This document shows, one piece after another, positions 1 through 5,581 of a stretch of 6,583 nt of DNA. The notes beneath the pieces were generated by a model that had not been told where the DNA came from, made no database searches, and saw only the letters and a program-made list of their open reading frames with translations. Both the position numbers and the translations under genes were made by a program. Every line of letters starts with the position of its first letter. The stretch's first letter is position 1. Source of the stretch: Acidobacteriaceae bacterium (lineage in GTDB: Bacteria > Acidobacteriota > Terriglobia > Terriglobales > Acidobacteriaceae); the NCBI GenBank assembly GCA_003140705.1, contig PLKU01000183.1:3636-10218 (forward strand). The letters run 5' to 3'.

Positions 1-2
1 AT

Positions 3-362
3 TGTGGGGTCGCGCAGGAACTTGGCGAGGATCCGGTCGCGGTTTGCCGTTACTTCGGCTCCAGGGAGCGCATCAACCACATGCACTACCGCAACCCGCA
101 TGTCACCAAGCCCTACCTGAAATACGACGAGGGCTTCATCGACGAAGGCGACGTGAACATGTTCGCGGTGATGCGGGAACTGGTCAAGCTGAAGTATTTG
201 CGAGAGCTCTATCCAGAACACGGGCGCGCCCTTGATTATGATCGCGCGCGCGGGACAATCCACGGCTACCCCGGCGGCGGTGGTTATACCGGCGACGTTT
301 ACGATATTGCCTATGCGAAGGCGATGCTGCAGGCCGCTCTGGCCGTCGAAAAGTCTGGCTAA
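3..362 (+). CDS. uxuA: Mannonate dehydratase, UxuA family (3' part only)
   Basis: UxuA-type mannonate dehydratase removes water from D-mannonate to give 2-keto-3-deoxy-D-gluconate (KDG) in cytoplasmic hexuronate breakdown. Only the last 119 residues are present; the gene runs off the left edge (E. coli UxuA is about 394 residues). The frame is open from base 3 and ends in TAA. Visible family landmarks are CGVAQELGED near the start of the fragment, RYFGSRERINHMHYRN, the acidic FIDEGDVNMFAVMREL segment, YPEHGRALDYD and the C-terminal GYTGDVYDIAYAKAMLQAAL. These match the C-terminal TIM-barrel part of the family as I remember it. No signal peptide can be judged because the N-terminus is missing. 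It is convergent with the MFS gene, with 55 bases between the stops, and so belongs to a different transcript from the ManD cluster. Family assignment is fairly secure; the exact substrate is inferred. Confidence 0.85.
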   Translation, partial: CGVAQELGEDPVAVCRYFGSRERINHMHYRNPHVTKPYLKYDEGFIDEGDVNMFAVMRELVKLKYLRELYPEHGRALDYDRARGTIHGYPGGGGYTGDVYDIAYAKAMLQAALAVEKSG

Positions 363-378
363 GCTCTGGTTTTTCGCG

Positions 379-402
379 GATCGGCGCCGATCAGGAACCT
401 GA
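379..402. repeat. Two abutting palindromes between convergent genes
   Basis: A perfect 14-base palindrome GATCGGCGCCGATC (379-392) is directly followed, with two shared bases, by TCAGG-AA-CCTGA (391-402). They lie in the 55-base gap between the stops of uxuA and the MFS gene, where a bidirectional terminator would be expected. The only T-run (369-374) is upstream of the palindrome on the + strand, and on the - strand the palindrome is followed by A residues. It therefore does not fit a canonical intrinsic terminator in either direction. Function unknown. Confidence 0.4.
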
Positions 403-417
403 CGGCCCGCGACATGG

Positions 418-1749
418 TTAAAAGCTAGCGATCCCGTCAAGGCGGGCGTGTGGATCTACCGCGAGCCATGCGAGGGCGCCCAACGCCGCGAGGATGGTCG
501 CGGCCAGAAAAGAGGCCTCCCATCCAAAGTGCGAGGCAATCAATGGCGTGAGCGAGGCGGTTACGGCGCCTCCTATCTGACAGCCCATATTCATGGTTCC
601 TGAGACCACCCCTGCAAACTCTCCGGCAAAGTCGGCGGATACTGACCAGAAGCAGCTTTGCGATAGATACAAAGCACCCGCCCCGCATGCCAAGACAGCA
701 CTTGCAACCCGCGGATCATGTGCTCTCGAACCAACGACCAGGAGAATCGCGGTGCATCCAAGGGCAAGCGCCGGCAGAATGCAGCGCCCCGACCGGATAC
801 TGACATACCGCGCAAGCCAATCGCTGGCGACTCCACCAACAAGAGAACCCAGCGTCATGGCGATGAACGGAAACATCGAGTACAGTGCGCTCGCCTTCAG
901 GTTCAGGCCGCGCACCTGGGCCAGATAGATATAGAACCAGCTGAAGTAGATCCACGCCACGTAGCCGTAGGCAAAATAACTGGCTGTGAGGGCGAGAACT
1001 TCCTTACTGCAACAGATTTTTCTCCACGGTGCGCCGGACCTGCCATCGGATCGGAGGTGCGGTGTTGCGCCCCGATCCGGTGCGTCGCCGCGGCCGCGGA
1101 CAATGGCATCGAGCTCGCCGGAAGTCACCCAGGGATGCTTCTCGGGGGTATCGCGCGCGACCAGGTACCATAGCGTGCCCGCCAGCAGACCAACGACGGC
1201 GCAGAACCAGAAAGAAGCGCGCCACCCAAAATGCAGAATGATTGCCGTGAGCAACGGCGGAGTGAGTCCCGACCCTATCCCGACGCCGCCGAAAATAATG
1301 CCGTTCGCCTTGCCGCGTTCCACGATCGGAAACCAGCGTTCAACAAACTGGTTTGCTGCCGGATACATGATCGCCTCACCGGCTCCAAGTGCAATGCGGA
1401 CCAGGACCAGGACCAGCAGAGCGCCGCGCATCCCGGGGGGAACCAATGCGGTCAGAGCCGTGAAAACTCCCCACCAGATCACGCTGAACGCAAGCAAGCG
1501 GCGGGGGCCAAAACGCCGCGCAAGGATTCCGCCGGGGATCTGAAAGGAGGCATAGCCGATGAGAAATGCGCTGAATACCCAACCCAGTCGAGCATTGTCG
1601 ATCTTGAATTCAGTACCGATCTGGACACCGGCGATCGAAATATTGGTGCGATCCAAAAATGCTACGGCGCTCAGGCCCAAGAGCCACAGTACGAGCAGGT
1701 AGCGTATAGGCGGGCCGCTCCCGTGCTCTCTGGCCGGATATCTAATCAT
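418..1749 (-). CDS. MFS transporter, anion:cation symporter (hexuronate/sugar-acid) family
   Basis: A 443-residue inner-membrane permease of the major facilitator superfamily, most like the anion:cation symporter branch (ExuT, GudP and GarP types) that imports hexuronates, glucarate or similar organic anions with protons. Evidence: about twelve hydrophobic segments; DRTN (residues 33-36) at the end of the first helix; the MFS motif-A loop GGILARRFGPRR (73-84) between helices 2 and 3; GEAIMYPAANQFVERWFP (124-141); and the cytoplasmic-loop signature RDTPEKHPWVTSGELDAI (199-216), which is characteristic of this branch. Length is normal. The start ATG at 1749 has GAGGG ten bases upstream, a slightly long spacing. 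It is the last gene of the probable ManD-RraA-MFS operon, 162 bases after the RraA stop, so a sugar-acid substrate is likely. Which sugar acid cannot be read from the sequence. The gene could also be partly independently expressed given the gap. Confidence 0.88.
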   Translation of the reverse strand: MIRYPAREHGSGPPIRYLLVLWLLGLSAVAFLDRTNISIAGVQIGTEFKIDNARLGWVFSAFLIGYASFQIPGGILARRFGPRRLLAFSVIWWGVFTALTALVPPGMRGALLVLVLVRIALGAGEAIMYPAANQFVERWFPIVERGKANGIIFGGVGIGSGLTPPLLTAIILHFGWRASFWFCAVVGLLAGTLWYLVARDTPEKHPWVTSGELDAIVRGRGDAPDRGATPHLRSDGRSGAPWRKICCSKEVLALTASYFAYGYVAWIYFSWFYIYLAQVRGLNLKASALYSMFPFIAMTLGSLVGGVASDWLARYVSIRSGRCILPALALGCTAILLVVGSRAHDPRVASAVLACGAGALYLSQSCFWSVSADFAGEFAGVVSGTMNMGCQIGGAVTASLTPLIASHFGWEASFLAATILAALGALAWLAVDPHARLDGIASF

Positions 1750-1911
1750 CTTTTCAATTCCCTCGAGCGAAGCTCCGATCCAGGTTCAACGAGAGGCCGT
1801 CTTGCGTGCATTCCGATTCCCTCGGAGGCCCACGCCCAGGCAATCTCAGGGCTGCCTGTGACGCGGTCATGCTGTGGGTTGCGATGGGGTTGCAGGTTCA
1901 GCGGACAGGGC
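1750..1911. other. 162-base gap with a short open frame that overlaps the MFS start by ATGA
   Basis: This gap lies between the RraA-like gene and the MFS gene on the - strand. A - strand frame stays open across the whole gap and ends in TGA at 1746-1748, overlapping the MFS ATG as ATGA. Its C-terminal stretch reads EIAWAWASEGIGMHARRPL and then ends ELRSRELKR. I recognise no family. The frame's upstream end is only a shifted reading of the RraA gene, so it has no start of its own that I trust. It may be a gene remnant or chance in GC-rich DNA. No clear promoter or terminator was seen. Confidence 0.3.
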
Positions 1912-2850
1912 TCAATCCTCCGTGTGCGCCCTTGCCTTGGCCAAAGTCGCGTCGAATTCACTGCGCGGCATTTTCAGCTTGTCGGGATGGGCGTCGATCC
2001 ACTTGGCAAAGCCGTCATACTTGTTTGCATTCCATCCCCCTTCGAACTGGGCGCCGTTCTTGCCTTCTCGGTTCAATTCGAAGTTGTAGTCGTCCTTGAG
2101 CCCGGTGAATTCGGCGGTGCTGATCGCCTCTTCGGCCAGGATTGCGGGAATGAACAGAACTCCTTCAGTCCTGGCCAGAACAAGGTCCCCCGGCAACACC
2201 ACGGCCCGTCCAATGCGAATCGGCGCATTGATCGAGGTCAACTCCATCTGCGCCCATGCGGAGGGATCGTAGCCGCGATAGAAGCCGTTGAAGTTGGGAA
2301 TTTCCCGGTTTTCCTCCTGATCGCGTATGCCGGCGTCGAACACGAATCCCGTATGCGTGTGCGTGGCGATCCCGTTGCCGAGATTGGAACCGATCAAGGT
2401 GCCTTCAACGATCTTGCCAAAGCCATCGGCGACGTAGACGTCCCCGATTTGCAGTTCACTGATGGGCCACATATTGGTTCCGCCCACCCGTCCCTCTGCT
2501 TTGCCCTCGGCGGAGATGGCTTTGGCCATGTCCGGCCGTAACGGCATATATTGCGCCGTGAGCGCGCGGCCGGCAAATGGCCTTTCAATGTGAAGAGCCT
2601 GCCAGCCCCCTTCAAATTGATTCTGATAGCCCTTTGCGCGCAGAAAGTCCCAGATGTCTTCGATGGAGATGTCCACTGCTCGTTTGAGCAGTGCGTCCGG
2701 CAACTTCGGGCGTCCATCCGGGAATCGATCGCCCTTCCAATCCGAGGTGTAGAAGAGCACCTGGTCGCGTGTCATCTTCACCTGGCTCACTGCGGGGGAT
2801 GTCCCCACAAGGACGCAGGCCAACAGGGCGCTTCCAATCACATGTCTCAT
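1912..2850 (-). CDS. Exported RraA / HMG-CHA aldolase-like protein
   Basis: A 312-residue protein with the RraA fold shared by RNase E inhibitor RraA and the class II (metal-dependent) pyruvate aldolases for 4-hydroxy-4-methyl-2-oxoglutarate and related 4-hydroxy-2-oxo acids. The core lies at roughly residues 90-240: GGTNMWPISELQIGDVYVAD (123-142), then VFDAGIRDQEE (170-180), where R176-D177 followed by acidic residues resembles the R-D-x2-E/D metal/substrate motif of those aldolases, then PGDLVLARTEGVLFIP (220-235). Residues 1-22 form a Sec signal peptide (MRH, hydrophobic stretch, AVS before Q23), which is unusual for the family. Extensions at both ends make it longer than usual (about 160-230). 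I chose ATG 2850 because GGAGAA sits six to seven bases upstream and the signal peptide begins there; the in-frame ATG 36 bases upstream (2886) has no such site. It follows the ManD gene by 45 bases, suggesting co-transcription and possible use of the dehydratase product. Aldolase activity is inference. Confidence 0.8.
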   Translation of the reverse strand: MRHVIGSALLACVLVGTSPAVSQVKMTRDQVLFYTSDWKGDRFPDGRPKLPDALLKRAVDISIEDIWDFLRAKGYQNQFEGGWQALHIERPFAGRALTAQYMPLRPDMAKAISAEGKAEGRVGGTNMWPISELQIGDVYVADGFGKIVEGTLIGSNLGNGIATHTHTGFVFDAGIRDQEENREIPNFNGFYRGYDPSAWAQMELTSINAPIRIGRAVVLPGDLVLARTEGVLFIPAILAEEAISTAEFTGLKDDYNFELNREGKNGAQFEGGWNANKYDGFAKWIDAHPDKLKMPRSEFDATLAKARAHTED

Positions 2851-2854
2851 GCAA

Positions 2855-2860
2855 TTCTCC
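2855..2860 (-). promoter_or_regulatory. Ribosome binding site of the RraA-like gene
   Basis: GGAGAA on the - strand, four bases from the ATG at 2850 (six if only GGAG is counted). It decides the start in favour of the signal-peptide Met over the upstream ATG at 2886. Confidence 0.65.
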
Positions 2861-2895
2861 GTCTTGCAATCCGTTTTCTCTACCATGTCTGGCCG

Positions 2896-4230
2896 TTACT
2901 GCTTGATCACGGTACCGTCCCGCAGCCGTATCTCTCCCCAGCCGCCATTCAACGGGCTGGCCTTAAATGGCGACCTGGCAGCTTCCTTCTCGTCAACCTC
3001 AATTCCCCACCCAGGCTTCTCACTGACCCACAGATATCCGTCTTTCATCTCCGGGCATCCTTGAAAAATCGCTTGCGTCCGCTCATTGAAAGGTGAGTAC
3101 TCCTGAATGCCGAAGTTATAGCTGACCAGATCTAACGTGACGTTCGCCATATGCCCAACCGGTGAAACATCGCCGGGACCGTGCCATGCCGTTCTCACGC
3201 CAAACTGCTCGGCGAGGATTGCAATCTTGCGCGCCGGACTGAATCCGCCCACCTGCGACAGATGCACGCGGATGTAGTCGATCAGTCGTCCTCCGATTAG
3301 CGGCTGCCATTCATGCGGGTTGTTGAAGAGTTCGCCCATGGCGATCGGTGTGGCGCAATTCTGGCGAATCTGCCGGAAATAATCCAGATCTTCCGGTGAA
3401 AGCGGGTCTTCAAGGAAGAACATTCGATACTGCTCGGCTTCCTTGCAAAACTGCACCGCCTCGTTGGGCGTCAGGCGTTCATGCATGTCATGGAGCAGCT
3501 CGATCTCTTCGCCCAGTTCCCGGCGGCAGAATTCAAGCAGCTTCAAATTGCGGCGCATGGCGTAGGCAGGCTCGAAGATCGGTTGATCGTGGAGAGCCTT
3601 CGGGCGTTTGTCACTCGCATGGGCCGCGCCATAGCCCGCCATTCCGGGAAGCTCTACCTGAACGCGCACGTTGCGGAAGCCTTGTTCGATGTACTTTTTC
3701 GCGCTCTCGACCACATCCTGAAACTCAGCGCCGCTGGCGTGGGTGTAGCAATCGACGGCTTCGCGGCATTTCCCGCCGGCGAGCTGATAGACGGGCATTC
3801 CGGTTTGCCGGCCCTTGATATCCCAGAGCGCCTGATCGATGCCGCTGAGGGCATTGTTCAGCACCGGGCCGTTCTTCCAATAAGAGCTGTCGTAGCAGGA
3901 CTGCCAGATATCTTCGATCCGGTCGGTCGTCTTATTCAGCAGGAAGGGCTTGAGATACTTTTCGACCGCGGGCTTGACCAGATCCGCCCGCTGCGTAAAT
4001 GTGGCGCAGCCGTAGCCATAGAGTCCGGCCTGATCCGTGGTGATCTTGACCACCGTCAGGCGCACGCCGGCGGGCTCGCATTCAATCACGCTGATATCTT
4101 TGATCCGCGGCTGCGGAGTTCCCCGCGTCGCCCGCGCAACCTGTTCCTGTGCTTCCACGCAGCGGGGAGCAAGGGCGAGCATTCCCGACCCTGCGATGGT
4201 CTTCAAAAAAGCACGCCTCTGTGGGTACAT
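2896..4230 (-). CDS. ManD/RspA-type enolase-superfamily sugar-acid dehydratase with Tat signal
   Basis: A 444-residue member of the D-mannonate dehydratase (ManD, often annotated RspA) subgroup of the enolase superfamily, which uses Mg2+ to dehydrate D-mannonate and/or D-gluconate to KDG. Landmarks: VQVELPGMAGYG with the probable catalytic Tyr200; HDMHER with metal ligand D248 and acid/base H250; FLEDPL (E274) and MGEL (E300), the other two ligands; WHGPGD (H350, D354); GIQEYSP (E377). These line up at a constant offset of 38 with D210, H212, E236, E262, H312, D316 and E339 as I remember them for the characterised ManD, so the active site looks complete. The N-terminus MYPQRRAFLKTIAGSGM is a twin-arginine signal (RRAFLK plus hydrophobic stretch), odd for a normally cytoplasmic enzyme. 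Start ATG 4230 is set by GGGAGGG seven bases upstream; the longer frame would begin at TTG 4260. First gene of the operon. Substrate not determined; low-efficiency ManD members prefer or accept D-gluconate. Confidence 0.88.
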   Translation of the reverse strand: MYPQRRAFLKTIAGSGMLALAPRCVEAQEQVARATRGTPQPRIKDISVIECEPAGVRLTVVKITTDQAGLYGYGCATFTQRADLVKPAVEKYLKPFLLNKTTDRIEDIWQSCYDSSYWKNGPVLNNALSGIDQALWDIKGRQTGMPVYQLAGGKCREAVDCYTHASGAEFQDVVESAKKYIEQGFRNVRVQVELPGMAGYGAAHASDKRPKALHDQPIFEPAYAMRRNLKLLEFCRRELGEEIELLHDMHERLTPNEAVQFCKEAEQYRMFFLEDPLSPEDLDYFRQIRQNCATPIAMGELFNNPHEWQPLIGGRLIDYIRVHLSQVGGFSPARKIAILAEQFGVRTAWHGPGDVSPVGHMANVTLDLVSYNFGIQEYSPFNERTQAIFQGCPEMKDGYLWVSEKPGWGIEVDEKEAARSPFKASPLNGGWGEIRLRDGTVIKQ

Positions 4231-4237
4231 TTCTCTG

Positions 4238-4244
4238 CCCTCCC
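4238..4244 (-). promoter_or_regulatory. Ribosome binding site of the ManD-type gene
   Basis: GGGAGGG on the - strand, seven bases before ATG 4230. It fixes the start directly ahead of the twin-arginine signal. Confidence 0.7.
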
Positions 4245-4503
4245 GCAATTCACTCTGCAACCTCGTAAGACATAAGCCAAAGAAGTGAATCCAAGCAGAG
4301 CGTATATTCAGCCTTCAAGGCGACGAGCCAGTTTACCACCAGGTGTCAGAGCCGACTTCGCGTCTTGCATCCGCTTCGATCCCCGAGGTCGATCAGGGGG
4401 TGGCGCGTCCGATGTCCGAAAACACTGTCAACTCCTGAAGCGAGTGTGCCGCACCGATGGTTACCGCGACGAACTCGCGCCTGACGGGTCAAGCCGGCAG
4501 GGA

Positions 4504-4520
4504 TTGTCAACTGTTGATAA
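4504..4520. promoter_or_regulatory. Palindromic operator-like site
   Basis: TTGTCAACTGTTGATAA is an inverted repeat centred on T4512, with five central matched pairs, one G/T mismatch, then two more matches. Its left half TGTCAACT (4505-4512) also occurs at 4426-4433, 79 bases away. The size and form suit a dimeric repressor such as the GntR type common near sugar-acid genes, but no regulator gene is in the window. It is 274 bases upstream of the ManD start and 208 upstream of the ABM gene, so the target is unclear. Confidence 0.35.
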
Positions 4521-4586
4521 CTGGGCACTTCGCAATCTGAGGCCGAAATTGCTGGGTCCAGCGCATCGACGCCATCAACGCTCGAT

Positions 4587-4615
4587 TTGACATCTCCCAC
4601 TCAAGAGACTACGTT
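4587..4615 (+). promoter_or_regulatory. Possible sigma-70-like promoter upstream of the ABM gene
   Basis: A perfect TTGACA (4587-4592) is followed after 17 bases by TACGTT (4610-4615), which matches only three of six -10 positions. If used, the transcript would have a leader of roughly 105 bases containing the hairpins at 4621-4663. An alternative -10-like TATAAG at 4663-4668 lacks a -35 match. Both are weak calls. Confidence 0.25.
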
Positions 4616-4620
4616 CACTC

Positions 4621-4663
4621 ATGAGGCATATAGAAACAGTCGCCTCATTCAGGTCCCCTGAAT
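4621..4663 (+). repeat. Two overlapping, mutually exclusive inverted repeats
   Basis: ATGAGGC (4621-4627) pairs with GCCTCAT (4642-4648), seven perfect pairs with a 14-base loop. ATTCAGG (4647-4653) pairs with CCTGAAT (4657-4663), seven perfect pairs with a three-base loop. The two share bases 4647-4648, so full stems cannot form at once in RNA. The second repeat runs directly into the TATAAG hexamer (4663-4668), so it could instead be an operator placed against a promoter. It lies 64-106 bases upstream of the ABM gene start. Confidence 0.4.
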
Positions 4664-4715
4664 ATAAGTAAAGGCCATCTGAAGTTCCCCCCCGCTTACA
4701 TACGAGACAACCTTT

Positions 4716-4721
4716 AGGAGG
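4716..4721 (+). promoter_or_regulatory. Ribosome binding site of the ABM-domain gene
   Basis: A perfect AGGAGG six bases before ATG 4728. It favours this ATG over the in-frame TTG at 4722, which abuts the site. Confidence 0.85.
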
Positions 4722-4727
4722 TTGATT

Positions 4728-5042
4728 ATGTACGCACGCAATGTAACTTTCCGCATTAAAGCCACCATGCAGGCCGAATACGCCTACACCTTCGAAAACC
4801 AGATTCTTCCTTTGCTGCAGAAGCAGAAGGGCTTCAAGGAAGCAATCACCCTCTGCAACGCTGGTTCGCCAGAGGTGGTTTCAATCAGCCTGTGGGAGCA
4901 CAAGAGCAATGCGGACGATTACAACACCCGCGCCTACCCGGAAGTGTTGAAGACCCTGGCGAAAGTGATCGATGGAACGCCGCGGGTTCAGACGTTTGAG
5001 ACGGCTGTCTCAACCTTCCACAACGTGCACACAACTGTGTAG
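4728..5042 (+). CDS. ABM-like dimeric alpha/beta-barrel protein
   Basis: A 104-residue soluble protein resembling the antibiotic-biosynthesis-monooxygenase (ABM) / dimeric alpha-beta-barrel fold, a small ferredoxin-like domain used by quinone-type oxygenases, heme-degrading enzymes and many uncharacterised stress or signalling proteins. The pattern fits one domain: first strand YARNVTFRIKA; a helix EYAYTFENQILPLLQKQKGF ending in the usual KGF turn; strand EAITLCNA; then EVVSISLWEHKSNADDYNTR, where the W-E/D step before a helix is typical; helix YPEVLKTLAKVI; and a last strand RVQTFETAVST. No signal peptide or membrane segment. It stands alone, with an ideal ribosome binding site and a terminator 25 bases past the stop, so it is probably a well-expressed monocistronic gene. 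It is transcribed away from the sugar-acid operon. The substrate is unknown; the fold call is reasonably firm but no catalytic residues can be assigned. Confidence 0.8.
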   Translation: MYARNVTFRIKATMQAEYAYTFENQILPLLQKQKGFKEAITLCNAGSPEVVSISLWEHKSNADDYNTRAYPEVLKTLAKVIDGTPRVQTFETAVSTFHNVHTTV

Positions 5043-5067
5043 GAGCTACAAAGATGTCGTCCCGGAG

Positions 5068-5087
5068 GGCGGCTCAGGCCGCCTTTT
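5068..5087 (+). terminator. Intrinsic terminator after the ABM-domain gene
   Basis: GGCGGC-TCAG-GCCGCC (5068-5083) is a perfect six-pair GC stem with a four-base loop followed by TTTT. It lies 25 bases downstream of the TAG stop and also separates the gene from the IS66 relic. Confidence 0.8.
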
Positions 5088-5145
5088 GCGACGATGCCCT
5101 GGAAATATTGCGAGATTTCGGTGAGCGCGATGTGAAGGACCGGTG

Positions 5146-5407
5146 CTACGAATGGAGGCGTGCCGCTTGAAGCTGCTTCCACATGTCCCGAAGCCATTTG
5201 GGCAGTTCACTTCGGCGAACATTCGGCAGGCTCGTCAGCAACTGCGTGAGATAAAATTGCGGGTCCAGATCGTGTAGGCGACAGGTTCTGCTCATGCTAG
5301 CCATGATCGCGGCCTCTCCCCCGCCGCGCATTTCCGACGAGCAGACCGTTCTTGCGATTGGGAACTACGCGCTTCATCTCGGGCGCCGAGACATAGTTGT
5401 CGATACC
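5146..5407 (-). pseudogene. Frameshifted C-terminal relic of an IS66 transposase
   Basis: This is the tail of an IS66-family DDE transposase, broken into two frames. On the - strand from 5407, one frame reads GGIDNYVSAPEMKRVVPNRK then NGLLVGNARRG, corresponding to the family's ID-N-N-x-x-E-R ... GRKN-W-L-F-AGS-GG segment near the last catalytic Glu. Around 5314-5325 the match switches frame and continues as GEAAIMASMSRTCRLHDLDP then QFYLTQLLTSLPNVR, corresponding to the IS66 C-terminal region (ERAA-x-x-YSLI-TAKLNG-DP-YL-DVL-LP). A one-base insertion in the G-rich tract explains the switch. It ends in TAG at 5146-5148. The rest of the transposase (an intact one is around 500 residues) is absent, and no IS66-like terminal repeats or companion orf1/orf2 genes are visible. 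It is an old, immobile remnant. Assignment is by remembered motif similarity; the frameshift position is approximate. Confidence 0.7.
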
Positions 5408-5581
5408 ACCGGCACCATCAGAGGCAGCGGACGAGATTTCACGTCCGGGTAAGGCAATCCGAGATTACAAATTGGGGTGTCTGTCGGTAACGCAGGAACA
5501 AGACACTAACCATCTACAAGAAATCAACCCACCTTGGTCCGTTCAGCCACTCTTTTGGGCAGCGGGGAATGAGGATCTTCA

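Larger units (their letters stand above)
4231..4727. other. 497-base divergent intergenic region
   Basis: It separates the - strand ManD operon from the + strand ABM-domain gene and should hold promoters for both. I see no convincing gene: the open frames here (for example 4285-4590 on + and 4346-4600 on -) are Arg/Ser-rich, lack good ribosome binding sites and resemble nothing I recognise. Contents listed separately are a 17-base palindrome, a pair of overlapping hairpins, and weak promoter-like hexamers on the + strand. No clear promoter for the ManD operon could be picked on the - strand. Confidence 0.5.

Noticed and set aside
369..392. Bidirectional terminator between uxuA and the MFS gene
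   Set aside because: The palindrome is strong, but the T-run is on the wrong side for the + strand and only A residues follow on the - strand.
986..1543. 185-codon + strand open frame opposite the MFS gene
   Set aside because: Pro/Arg/Ser-rich, no ribosome binding site, and fully opposite a clear transporter gene.
1231..2541. 436-codon open frame on the + strand, antisense to the MFS and RraA-like genes
   Set aside because: It runs across two recognisable - strand genes and the gap between them, has no recognisable domain and is rich in Arg/Gly/Pro/Ser typical of antisense frames in GC-rich DNA.
3481..4275. 264-codon open frame on the + strand opposite the ManD-type gene
   Set aside because: It lies entirely opposite a gene with a complete set of enolase-superfamily motifs and is a codon-bias shadow with no family resemblance.
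4285..4590. 101-codon + strand open frame in the divergent intergenic region
   Set aside because: GTG start without a good ribosome binding site, Arg/Ser/Pro-rich low-information protein, no recognisable family.
4346..4600. 84-codon - strand open frame in the same region
   Set aside because: No ribosome binding site or recognisable motif, and it overlaps the other unsupported frame; probably neither is real.
5121..5470. Terminal inverted repeats for the IS66 relic (GTGAGCGCGATG at 5121 and GTAAGGCAATCC at 5455)
   Set aside because: They resemble the GTAAGC-type ends only in the first few bases, are not inverted copies of each other, and the element is too degraded to define its ends.
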